Shown: piece after piece, positions 8,633 to 16,959 of the stretch | How positions within the stretch are numbered: the first letter of the stretch is position 1 | Layout: each line of letters starts with the position of its first letter | NCBI RefSeq assembly: GCF_036347055.1 | Contig: NZ_CP108882.1 | Location: 6,250,001 to 6,314,000, forward strand | Source: Streptomyces sp. NBC_00820 | Lineage (GTDB): Bacteria > Actinomycetota > Actinomycetes > Streptomycetales > Streptomycetaceae | Length of the DNA: 64,000 bases | Direction: 5' to 3' | The notes under the pieces: generated by a model | What the model saw: the letters and a program-made list of their open reading frames with translations, nothing else | The model's database searches: none | What the model was told of the DNA's origin: nothing | Translations under genes and position numbers: made by a program

Positions 8633-9937
8633 TCACTGAGCCGGGCCGGGTCCGGTCAGCTGTCCGGCGATCTCGCGCAGAGTCGCCAGTAGCTGTCCGG
8701 GTTCACGGGAGAGGTCGAGGCTGTGCTGGTACAGCCGGATGCCGCGCCCGTCCGTCCCTGTCGCCGTTCCGTGAATCTCATGGACGCGTCTGGGCTGCCG
8801 TCCTGCCGCGTACACCAGATGTGCCTCGCGCAGACCGAGCGCGGTGGCGTATGCGAGCACCTGGTAGAGGTCCGCGTTGAGGAGCCCGTCGGCCTTCTCG
8901 ATCTTGTACTTGGCGTCGACGACCGAGAGCGGCGTCCGGCCGTCGTTGGTGCGGACGACGAGGTCCGGGCGTATCCGTACCCGGCGGGCGACGTCGAGAT
9001 GGTGGGGGTCCTGCAGCCGCGCGGTCAGCCCGTGCTCCCGCAAGGCCTCCCGCAGGCCGACGGTGACGAAGTCCTCGAACAGCTTGTTCATGTCGAGCAG
9101 GAAGCCGTCGACGGTGAGAGGTTGCGCCCCGGGGGGCCGGTGCTCCGGGGAGGTGCCGCGCAGCACCGCCTCGGCGAGCCGCAGCGCCGGCTGGTAGCGG
9201 GAGTTGAGGCGGGACGGCTGCCAGGGCGGCAGTTCCTGCCCCTGTATGAGTGGCAGTGCGTCGGCGAGACGCGAACGCTGCCGGGCCAGGCGCCGCCGGA
9301 CAGGTCCGGGGACGCCCGGCAGGCGCAGCAACCACTCGGTGGCCGCGCGCAGGATGCGGTTCTCGGCGGTGTCGGCGGTGTACGCGTCGTAGGCGATCTC
9401 CACGGGCGGCGTCCGGCCGAAGTGCCGCCGGATCTGGTCGGCCTCTCGCAGCCGTCCGCGTACGACGAGCGCGGACTCCTCCACCATGCGGTATCCCTGG
9501 AGAACCCCTTGCCGCAGCGCGACGTCGATCTGCCGTTCCACGGCGTGGGCCAGCGCCGGGACGATGTCGTCGTAGGCGCCGGTATCGACGGTGCCCTCCC
9601 GGTCGTCACGCCAGGCGCGCGCCGGGTCGAGGCTGAAGCCGAGAAGGAAGAACAGCCGGCTCACGGGAGTCTTGGGCATGATCCGTACGACGGTGCCGTC
9701 GGGCGTGCGTACGGCACCGACCCGGCTTCCCGCTCGCAGCAGCCAGTGTCCGCTCCGCACGGGGTCGGGTGTGGCGCTCTGCAGAATGCCGGAGGCGGCC
9801 AGAGCCCGCCCGGCCGCTGCGCTGACGGCGACCGATACGGCCGGCCCGTACTCGCGCAGCAGCACCTCGGTCGCGGCCTGCCTGTCCTGGACGGGGGACG
9901 GGGAGTGCGCCGCGCCGGCATCCGCAGGCGCGCTCAT
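8633..9937 (-). CDS. mcrC: McrC-family nuclease subunit
   Basis: 434 aa; the ATG overlaps the mcrB stop (ATGA). McrC is the endonuclease partner of the McrB GTPase in modification-dependent restriction. Seen: family segment MNKLFEDFVTVGLREAL, then a PD-(D/E)xK core at about 322-345 (DLVVRTNDG, then VVDAKYK), followed by an alpha-helix with NADLYQVLAYA. Length is normal for McrC. All catalytic residues appear present, so an active McrBC-type enzyme is plausible, cutting DNA that carries modified cytosine or another mark. Confidence 0.9.
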   Translation of the reverse strand: MSAPADAGAAHSPSPVQDRQAATEVLLREYGPAVSVAVSAAAGRALAASGILQSATPDPVRSGHWLLRAGSRVGAVRTPDGTVVRIMPKTPVSRLFFLLGFSLDPARAWRDDREGTVDTGAYDDIVPALAHAVERQIDVALRQGVLQGYRMVEESALVVRGRLREADQIRRHFGRTPPVEIAYDAYTADTAENRILRAATEWLLRLPGVPGPVRRRLARQRSRLADALPLIQGQELPPWQPSRLNSRYQPALRLAEAVLRGTSPEHRPPGAQPLTVDGFLLDMNKLFEDFVTVGLREALREHGLTARLQDPHHLDVARRVRIRPDLVVRTNDGRTPLSVVDAKYKIEKADGLLNADLYQVLAYATALGLREAHLVYAAGRQPRRVHEIHGTATGTDGRGIRLYQHSLDLSREPGQLLATLREIAGQLTGPGPAQ

Positions 9938-11766
9938 GCCGGACCGTGCTGCTCGCGCAGCGCGTCGAGGCCGTAGCGGGCGGCGACGTCCAGGCCGTCG
10001 CCGTAGTGGTACTCCTCGAGCAGGGGCAGGATCTTCGTCCGCCAGGTCCTCTCCAGCCCGCCGTCGCGGTACACGCCCGGCTTCATCAGATACGAGGGAC
10101 CGATGGCGAAGTCACTTTCGTCGATGCGACTGTTGAGGGCGTCAAGGAGGCGTGCGGGCTCCAGGTCCCAGCCCTCCCGCTTCAGCCAGCGCACCAGGAG
10201 CCCGGCGGTCGGCTCGGTGCGCGGGGACAGCTCCACGAACGCGAAGCGACGCCGCATGGCCGCGTCCACCAGCGCGATCGACCGGTCGGCGGTGTTCATC
10301 GTGCCGATCACGAAAAGGTTCGGCGGTAGTGCGAAGTCGTCCCCGGAATAGGTGAGTCGCACGGATTTCGTGCGGTACTCCAGGAGGAAGTACAGCTCGC
10401 CGAAGACCTTCGCCAGATTGGCGCGGTTGATCTCGTCGATGATCAGGAAGTGCGGGATGTGACGGTTGCCTTCCCGTGAGGCGAGATCGGCGAGCTCCCG
10501 CAAGGGGCCTGCCGTAAGCCGGAATGCCACCTCTCGCGACTCGGGGTCCTCCACGGGACGGAACCCCTCGAAGAAGTCCTCGTAGGCATAGGAAGGGTGG
10601 AACTGGACGATCTTCACCTGCTCCGGACCGCCCCCGAAGTACTCGGCAAGCTTCATCGCCACGTAGGTCTTACCTGTGCCGGGCGGGCCGTACAACACCA
10701 GTTGCCGTTCGTCCAGGAGGAGTTCGCGGATCTCGTCCAGCCAGGCGCGGTCGTGTACGAGAAGGTCGGCGGCGAAGGCCTCGGTGACATCCGGCAGCGA
10801 CAGCTCCCGCTGCACCGGACGGTCCGCGTCGGAAAGGCCGACGACGCCATCGGGGGGCTCGGGGGCCGTTCGTCCGGTGCCCGCGGCGAGCCCGTCGAGC
10901 GAATCCAGGACGCTGGTCAGGTCGACCACGTCGTGCTGGACGGACAGCTTCTGCTGCACCTCCTCCGGCAGTTCCTCGTAAGGGTGGCTGTCCGGCAGCC
11001 AGGCGACGGATCTGCGCAGATTGGACAGGCTGCCCGGCGACCCGGCCTGTACGGCGTCTCCGGTGATCCTCCCCACGTGCAGCCGCCCGTCGCCGATGGT
11101 TGCCACCGTGTCGCCGAGCCGCATCTGCGTAAGGAACGCATGCAACTCGTCCACGAGGCCCCGCTTTTGACTGTACGAGGCCGCGCCTTCGTATCCCTCC
11201 TCCACGAACCGGCGCAGCGTGCTCTTCGTCGGGTCCTTCTCCTCCACGGGCGGCAGATGCGCGCCCGCGAGCGAGATGATCCCCTCCTCCAGCCACAGCC
11301 GCCGGACGAGGTTGTGGCCGGAGACGTTCGAACCGCGCACGAGCCACGCCTTGCGCGGAGCCCGCCAGGCGGTGGACTGGTAGTCGGCGAGCGGATGGCC
11401 TTCGGCGGTGCGCCAGGACTCCGGACCGGACGCGTCGTAGCCGTACACCAGCGCGGCGGCTGCCGAGGAGGAGTTGCACGTGATGTCGCGGGTGGTGACC
11501 CAATGTGGCGCAGTCCCGGGCCGCCCGGGATCCGAGGGGGCGTCGACCAGGGCCCCGCCCGCACGCAGTTCCGCACGGCGTCGCCGAGAGTGCTCGCCGA
11601 GTCCCGGCCATGCCTCGGCGGCCACGACGGAGCCCTCCTTCAGGAGGAACTGGTTCGTGCCGTTGCCGCCGAACTCCGTGAGCAGGTGTCCGTGCGCTTC
11701 GCCGTCCCCCTTGAGCAGCTTGATGCGAAAGTCGGGGGAGCCGGGAAGGCGGTCGGGCTGCGACAT
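9934..11766 (-). CDS. mcrB: McrB-family AAA+ GTPase/ATPase
   Basis: 610 aa from ATG 11766 with GGAAGGG 6 nt upstream. The N-terminal ~330 residues are not the classical McrB DNA-binding domain. They begin FRIKLLKGDGEAHGH, contain a segment GDTVATIGDGRLHVGRITGD that resembles an EVE/PUA-like modified-base reader, and are likely to set specificity. The C-terminal AAA+ domain has Walker A LYGPPGTGKT (~357-364), the McrB signature IIDEINRANLAKVFGELYF and the sensor IGTMNTADRSI. First gene of the mcrB-mcrC-helicase operon, with island dyad copy 2 about 45 bp upstream. Confidence 0.9.
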   Translation of the reverse strand: MSQPDRLPGSPDFRIKLLKGDGEAHGHLLTEFGGNGTNQFLLKEGSVVAAEAWPGLGEHSRRRRAELRAGGALVDAPSDPGRPGTAPHWVTTRDITCNSSSAAAALVYGYDASGPESWRTAEGHPLADYQSTAWRAPRKAWLVRGSNVSGHNLVRRLWLEEGIISLAGAHLPPVEEKDPTKSTLRRFVEEGYEGAASYSQKRGLVDELHAFLTQMRLGDTVATIGDGRLHVGRITGDAVQAGSPGSLSNLRRSVAWLPDSHPYEELPEEVQQKLSVQHDVVDLTSVLDSLDGLAAGTGRTAPEPPDGVVGLSDADRPVQRELSLPDVTEAFAADLLVHDRAWLDEIRELLLDERQLVLYGPPGTGKTYVAMKLAEYFGGGPEQVKIVQFHPSYAYEDFFEGFRPVEDPESREVAFRLTAGPLRELADLASREGNRHIPHFLIIDEINRANLAKVFGELYFLLEYRTKSVRLTYSGDDFALPPNLFVIGTMNTADRSIALVDAAMRRRFAFVELSPRTEPTAGLLVRWLKREGWDLEPARLLDALNSRIDESDFAIGPSYLMKPGVYRDGGLERTWRTKILPLLEEYHYGDGLDVAARYGLDALREQHGPA

Positions 11767-11810
11767 GGTGACCCTTCCGAGGGCGAGACTGCACGGGCAT
11801 CGACAGCTTA

Positions 11811-11828
11811 CGTGTTGACACTGTCAAT
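11811..11828 (-). promoter_or_regulatory. Island dyad, copy 2 (mcrBC operon)
   Basis: Minus-sense ATTGACAGTGTCAACACG, 14 of 18 matches to the best copy. TTGACA could be a -35 box; no convincing -10 stands at 17-18 bp (GTCGAT is the best). It faces away from the sigma-factor promoter in a 319-bp divergent region. Confidence 0.65.
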
Positions 11829-11987
11829 CGATAGGTGATCACCGCAGATCTCCGACAGTCGCCAATCACTCGCACATGTGCGCGATATGACCACCGATCG
11901 ACACGGACGGCCGTCCGGGATGCAACCGCCAGTGCCGCTGGATGTGTCTCCTGTGTGGGTCGAGGTGGAGTTTATCTTCGAGAGTCT

Positions 11988-12005
11988 GTTGACGATGTAA
12001 ACAGG
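11988..12005 (+). promoter_or_regulatory. Island dyad, copy 3, with promoter of the sigma-drmAB operon
   Basis: GTTGACGATGTAAACAGG, 15 of 18 matches to the best copy; identity continues into GGATGACT. TTGACG (11989-11994) and TAGAGT (12013-12018) with an 18-bp spacer make a reasonable promoter. The -10 is embedded in a perfect 12-bp palindrome GACTCTAGAGTC (12008-12019), a possible second operator. Confidence 0.68.
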
Positions 12006-12085
12006 ATGACTCTAGAGTCTGGACTTGTCGACGTGGTCCCGTTCGGACAGAACCGGCGCTTCGGCTGCTGGAGTTGGGGGGCGGT

Positions 12086-13762
12086 ATGAGCAGGGAGCCG
12101 ATGACGGAACCCAGTCGGCGCATGATCGAGGCGGAGCTGCCGGCCGTCATCGAAAGACTCAAGCGCTGCGCTTCCCGGGCCGGAGTCGTCAGCCAGCGGG
12201 CCTTCGCCCTGGAGGCGGAACGGCTCGGACTCGCGAGCCATGAACAGCAGCGGCGGCTCCGCGACGGGCTTGGCGCCATGGGTATTCATGTGAGGCCCAC
12301 CCGCAGGGGAGTCCTGGAGCCGCGTCGCCCGGCTCCCGCCGAGTTCGAGGTGCGGAACGCGGTCAAGCCGAAGGCGGCTGGAGCTCTGCCGAATCCGCCT
12401 CGGACTCCGGTCTCTTCGTTGGACACTCGGATGTCCACCGCACATCCCGACTTCACGTCTGCTCCTGGATTCACCGGTGCCAGAAGTGCGAACGGCAGCC
12501 CGTGGGCCGCCCAGGCCGGACCTGGCGAGGGCGCGAGCGCGGCGGCCCGGCGCCTGGCTCAGGCCCGGCAGATGCTGGCCCGTTACGCCGACACGGGCGG
12601 TACCGTCAGCAAGCTCGCCCACGACGGCGTCGCACGGCTCCACGGGCTGGAGACCGCCGAAGTGCGCGAGCTGAAGGCGGAGTTCCCCATCACGCGCCCC
12701 CTCCCGGTCCGCGGGTCGGCCGAGACGGTGGAGCGGCGTGACTCCTGCCCGGCGGTGCCCGCACCGATTTCGGCGCCGGGCGGCGCTGGCGAGAAGCCGG
12801 CTACCGGGAAGACGCGTCGCCGAGCAGCCGATCTCGGCACGGACGCGCGGCTGGCCGAGGCCGTCCGCGCCGCCCGGGCCGTACTGGAAGCGGACCGGTG
12901 GCGCCGGGATCTGGCCAAGGTGTTGCTGAAGGCCGAAGAAGAGGTGGGTCTCGCCGCTCTCCTGCGCGGCGGTACCGGCCCCCTCGGCCGTGACGTGCCG
13001 GAGGAGGAGATCGCAGCGCTCGAAGAGGGAAGCGAGCAAAGGCGTGCCTTCGACTGTCTCGTCCTGCACAATCTGCGGCTCGTGTGGAAGATCGCGCTGG
13101 GCTACCAGGGACGCGGACTCGACATTGAGGACCTGGTCCAGCACGGAAACATCGGACTGATGCGCGCGGTGCGCAAGTTCGACGCCACCAGGGGCTACAA
13201 GCTTTCGACCTACGCGACTTGGTGGATCAGACAGGCCATCACCCGGGCCATCGCCGACGAGGGAACGCTGATCCGGTTGCCCGTGCACTTGCATGAGACG
13301 GTCAGCAAGGTGGCCGTGGCCGAGCGCAAGCTCCTGAGCGAGGGACGCGCCAGGACCATCGACAACGTGGCCTACGCGACGGGCCTCACCTTCGCGGAAG
13401 TGGAGAAGGTGCGACAGATCAGCCGGATCACCGACTCCCTGGACCGGATCATCAGCGACGACGCCGCGCTCGGCGACTTGATCATCGGGCCGAGCCGACT
13501 GCCCGATCCCTGCCGCGAGCTCCTGCGCAAGGAATTCGAGGAACGCGTCATGGATCTCCTTGCGGGCTTTCCGGAACGTGAGGCCCACATCCTCACACGG
13601 CGTATGGGCCTTGACGGCGACGAACCGGACACGCTGGACGCGCTCGGCGTGGTCTTCAAGCTCACCCGTGAACGTATCCGGCAGATCGAGGCGAAGACCA
13701 AGCCGGTCTTCATCGAGCAGCTGATCCGGGCGGGGCTCGTACGCAAGCCCCGCACCCAGTAG
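12086..13762 (+). CDS. Island-encoded sigma-70 family factor with a long unique N-terminus
   Basis: 558 aa from ATG 12086, which follows GGAG and a GGGGGG run. Residues about 1-290 are unrecognised and partly low-complexity, with a helical segment around ARQMLARYADTGGTVSKLAHDG. From about 320 the protein is a primary-type sigma: region 2 (LRLVWKIALGYQGRGLDIED, then LSTYATWWIRQAITRAIADE), region 3 and region 4 (about 471-538, LTRERIRQIEAK). It heads the operon containing drmA and drmB, 47 bp before drmA. A sigma factor inside a defence operon suggests that the island controls its own transcription; it could read the dyad-containing promoters. Alternative: a phage-responsive decoy of RNA polymerase. 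Confidence 0.88.
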   Translation: MSREPMTEPSRRMIEAELPAVIERLKRCASRAGVVSQRAFALEAERLGLASHEQQRRLRDGLGAMGIHVRPTRRGVLEPRRPAPAEFEVRNAVKPKAAGALPNPPRTPVSSLDTRMSTAHPDFTSAPGFTGARSANGSPWAAQAGPGEGASAAARRLAQARQMLARYADTGGTVSKLAHDGVARLHGLETAEVRELKAEFPITRPLPVRGSAETVERRDSCPAVPAPISAPGGAGEKPATGKTRRRAADLGTDARLAEAVRAARAVLEADRWRRDLAKVLLKAEEEVGLAALLRGGTGPLGRDVPEEEIAALEEGSEQRRAFDCLVLHNLRLVWKIALGYQGRGLDIEDLVQHGNIGLMRAVRKFDATRGYKLSTYATWWIRQAITRAIADEGTLIRLPVHLHETVSKVAVAERKLLSEGRARTIDNVAYATGLTFAEVEKVRQISRITDSLDRIISDDAALGDLIIGPSRLPDPCRELLRKEFEERVMDLLAGFPEREAHILTRRMGLDGDEPDTLDALGVVFKLTRERIRQIEAKTKPVFIEQLIRAGLVRKPRTQ

Positions 13763-13809
13763 ACCCGCGGCCTTTCAACCCTTTGACCTCTCATTCCAAG
13801 GACCCGCGC

Positions 13810-16800
13810 ATGGACCCCCGCCAAGAGCTCGTCGACTACCTCACCCGCCAGCTCGTCGGCCCCGCCGGCGGTGACGACGAGGTACTGGATGCGCCACCGG
13901 ACCGGCAGTACCTCATGGGCACGCTCTACCCGCAACAGGCCGACCTCCAGCGGCAGCTCACCCTCGGGGGCGACGACCCCGAGGCTGTCGGGGCCGAGCC
14001 GGACGCCCCCGACGTGTCGCCGGCCGCCGACCCGGTACCGGAGACCAACACCTGGCTGCCCGCGTCCCTCGGCCTCAGCTTCTACACCACCGCCACCGAC
14101 ATCGAGGTGAGCTGCACCGCCGCCCGCTACGAGACAGTGAAGAACGAGTCCGGGCGTGGCCGGCGCTGGCACCGGCACCCCCTCACCCCCGAGAAGCTCA
14201 CCTTCGACGCCGCCCGGCAGGAAGAGCACGTCTTCGACAAGCACGCGAAGATCATCGTGCGGCGCCGCTCCTACGGCGACGGCACGCTGGTCACCGTGGG
14301 CCTGGTGAACGAGCGCCGTCACGACGGCTCCTCCGACAAGGCCCCCAGCTGGGACGACATGCTGTTCCAGTGCCGGCTCACCGTCCGCCCCGTCGACGGC
14401 GCCGTCCTGCCGTACCCCAGCGTCCGGCTCGCCAGCCGCGACCCCGAGGAGCGCGAACTGCGCCTGCAGTACCGGCATGTCGTCACCCACGCCGTCGGCC
14501 ACGGCTGCGCCGTCCGCGAGGAGCGCGGCCCGGAAGGCACCGTAGAACTCCTAGCCAGTGAGGCCCTGCCGCGCGCCGAGGTGCCCGCCGTCCGGGCCGG
14601 CGGTCCCCTCGACGCCCCCGCGCTCACCCTCTCCCACCTCGCCGATCCGGCCGTCAGCGCCAGCCAACTCCGCGAGGATCTCGCTGAGTTCGCCGCCTCG
14701 TACCACGCCTGGTACGTCGCCCAGCGCTCCGTCCAGGTCCCGGTCTGGGGCCGGGAAGCCGCGGACCGGATCCTCGACCGCATCCGCCAGGCCGTCACCC
14801 GTATCGAAGCGGGCGTACGCACCCTGTGCGACCCGGCTCGCCCCGAACTGCTCGCCGCCTTCCGCATCGCCCAGCGCGCCATGCTGCTGCAGATGCGGCA
14901 CTCCGCCTCCGACCAGGCAGGTCAGCGGCGCCACCGCTCCGACCCCGTCGCCATCGACCCGCCGGTCGACCCCGAGGCCGGCTGGCGCCCCTTCCAGCTC
15001 GCCTTCTTCCTCCTCGCCCTCGACGGCGTCGCCGACCCCGGCCACCGCGACCGCGAGACCACCGACCTGATCTGGTTTCCCACCGGCGGCGGCAAGACCG
15101 AGGCCTACCTGCTCCTGGCCGCCTTCACCATCGCCCTGCGCCGGATCCGCGGCGAAGGCGGCGGAACCACCGTGCTCAGCCGCTACACCCTCAGCCTGCT
15201 CACCACCCAGCAGTTCCAGCGCGCCGCCACCACGGTCTGCGCCCTGGAACACCTGCGCCGCAGCGAACCCGGACTCGGTCTCGGCGACGAACCGATCACC
15301 ATCGGACTGTGGGTCGGCGACACCACCACCCCCAACACCTACCAAGCGGCCAAGGACACCTTCGAGGAGCAGCGCCGGGCCAGCCACCCCGAGGACGTCT
15401 TCATCCTCGACCGCTGTCCCTGGTGCGGCACCCGCATCCTGCCGCAGGCTCACTCCAGCGTCCGCGCCGACTACGGCGTCCGCGCGGGCTCCTCCGACTT
15501 CGCCTTCAACTGCACCCGTGACGAGTGCGCCTTCCACGAGGTCCTGCCCGTCGCCGTCGTCGACCAGCACCTCTACCGCAACCCGCCCACCTTCGTCCTC
15601 GGCACCGTCGACAAGTTCGCCCGGCTCGCCTGGGAACCTGAGTCCGGGCGCATCTTCGGCGCGGGCACCGGCAACCCGCCCCCGTCCCTGATCATCCAGG
15701 ACGAGCTGCACCTGCTCACCGGACCGCTCGGCACCACGGTCGGCCTCTACGAGGCGGCCATCCTCGAACTGTGCACCGGCGCCGACGGCCGCCCGCCCAA
15801 GGTCGTCGCCGCCACCGCCACCATTCGGCGCTCCGCCGAACAGGTCCGCGCCCTGCACCACCAGGACGTCCAGCTCTTCCCGCCGTCCGGACTCGACGCC
15901 CGCGACAGCTTCTTCGCCGTCCCCGACAACGGCCGCCCCGGCCGCCTCTACCTCGGCGTCATGGCCCAGGGCCACACGGCCGGCCGCGGCGCCGTCGCCA
16001 CCACGGCGGCCATGCTCCAGGGCGTCCACCAGCTCCCCGAGGAACACCGCGACGACTACTGGACGCTCGTCGCCTACCACCACAGCCTGCGGGAACTCGG
16101 CCGTACCGTCACCGCCGCGGGCGACGACATCCCCGCCCAGCTGCGCGGCCTCGACGAGGGCGCCGGCGTCCGCACGCTCGGCAACGACGACGTACAGGAA
16201 CTGACCAGCAACCTCAGGCGTGCTGAGCAGCCCATCCTCCTCGACCGCCTGGAGCGGCCCTGGAAGGACCCGCGGTCGGTGGCGTTCCTGCCCTGCACCA
16301 ACATGCTCTCCGTCGGCGTCGACGTGAAGCGGCTCGCCTACATGCTCATGCAGGGCCAGCCCAAGACCACCGCCGAGTACATCCAGGCCACCAGCCGCGT
16401 CGGCCGCCACCACGTACCCGGACTCGTCGTCACCTACTTCAACGCCACCCGCCCGCGCGACCGTTCCCACTACGAGACCTTCATCGACTACCACCGGGCC
16501 CTCTACCGCTACGTCGAACCCGCCAGCATCACCCCCTGGTCGCTGCCCGCCCGCCGCCGCGCCCTGCACGCCGCGCTCGTCATCCTCGTCCGCCACCGGC
16601 TCGGCCTGGCCGCCGAGAACCAGGCCGGCCTGATCGCCCGTCACAAGGGCGAGGCGGAACACATCGCCGACGCCCTCGCCGAGCGTGCCGCCATCGCCGA
16701 AGGCGGCACCACGGGCGCCGACGGCGACGCCGTACGGGCCGACGTCCGCCAGGAGCTGGGCTACCTCCTCGACGACTGGTACCAGCAGGCCACCGCCGCC

Positions 16801-16959
16801 GCGGCCGAGGGCAAGGACCTCTACTACCGCAGCCAGGGCAACGGTCAGCACAACCTGCTCAAGAGCTTCGAGCAGCGCTACGGCCTGTGGGAGACCCTCA
16901 ACTCCATGCGCAGCGTGGACCGCGAGTGCCAGATCACCGTGACGGGAGCAGGAAAGTGA
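13810..16959 (+). CDS. drmA: DISARM-type helicase DrmA
   Basis: 1049 aa from ATG 13810 (AAGGA 7 nt upstream); the TTG at 13783 is rejected. The N-terminus DPRQELVDYLTRQLVGP and the helicase core match DrmA, as I know the family: motif I WFPTGGGKTEAYLLLA (~422-438), a Cys-rich insert (CPWCG and CTRDEC, ~535-573), motif II IIQDELHLL (~630), motif III AATATI, and motif VI TSRVGRHH (~860). DrmA is the large SF2 helicase of DISARM restriction systems and works with DrmB. Very high GC3. The stop overlaps the drmB GTG start. Confidence 0.88.
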   Translation: MDPRQELVDYLTRQLVGPAGGDDEVLDAPPDRQYLMGTLYPQQADLQRQLTLGGDDPEAVGAEPDAPDVSPAADPVPETNTWLPASLGLSFYTTATDIEVSCTAARYETVKNESGRGRRWHRHPLTPEKLTFDAARQEEHVFDKHAKIIVRRRSYGDGTLVTVGLVNERRHDGSSDKAPSWDDMLFQCRLTVRPVDGAVLPYPSVRLASRDPEERELRLQYRHVVTHAVGHGCAVREERGPEGTVELLASEALPRAEVPAVRAGGPLDAPALTLSHLADPAVSASQLREDLAEFAASYHAWYVAQRSVQVPVWGREAADRILDRIRQAVTRIEAGVRTLCDPARPELLAAFRIAQRAMLLQMRHSASDQAGQRRHRSDPVAIDPPVDPEAGWRPFQLAFFLLALDGVADPGHRDRETTDLIWFPTGGGKTEAYLLLAAFTIALRRIRGEGGGTTVLSRYTLSLLTTQQFQRAATTVCALEHLRRSEPGLGLGDEPITIGLWVGDTTTPNTYQAAKDTFEEQRRASHPEDVFILDRCPWCGTRILPQAHSSVRADYGVRAGSSDFAFNCTRDECAFHEVLPVAVVDQHLYRNPPTFVLGTVDKFARLAWEPESGRIFGAGTGNPPPSLIIQDELHLLTGPLGTTVGLYEAAILELCTGADGRPPKVVAATATIRRSAEQVRALHHQDVQLFPPSGLDARDSFFAVPDNGRPGRLYLGVMAQGHTAGRGAVATTAAMLQGVHQLPEEHRDDYWTLVAYHHSLRELGRTVTAAGDDIPAQLRGLDEGAGVRTLGNDDVQELTSNLRRAEQPILLDRLERPWKDPRSVAFLPCTNMLSVGVDVKRLAYMLMQGQPKTTAEYIQATSRVGRHHVPGLVVTYFNATRPRDRSHYETFIDYHRALYRYVEPASITPWSLPARRRALHAALVILVRHRLGLAAENQAGLIARHKGEAEHIADALAERAAIAEGGTTGADGDAVRADVRQELGYLLDDWYQQATAAAAEGKDLYYRSQGNGQHNLLKSFEQRYGLWETLNSMRSVDRECQITVTGAGK

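Noticed and set aside
14551..16851. A 766-aa minus-strand frame opposite drmA
   Set aside because: Low-complexity Gly/Val/Glu translation, typical codon-position shadow.
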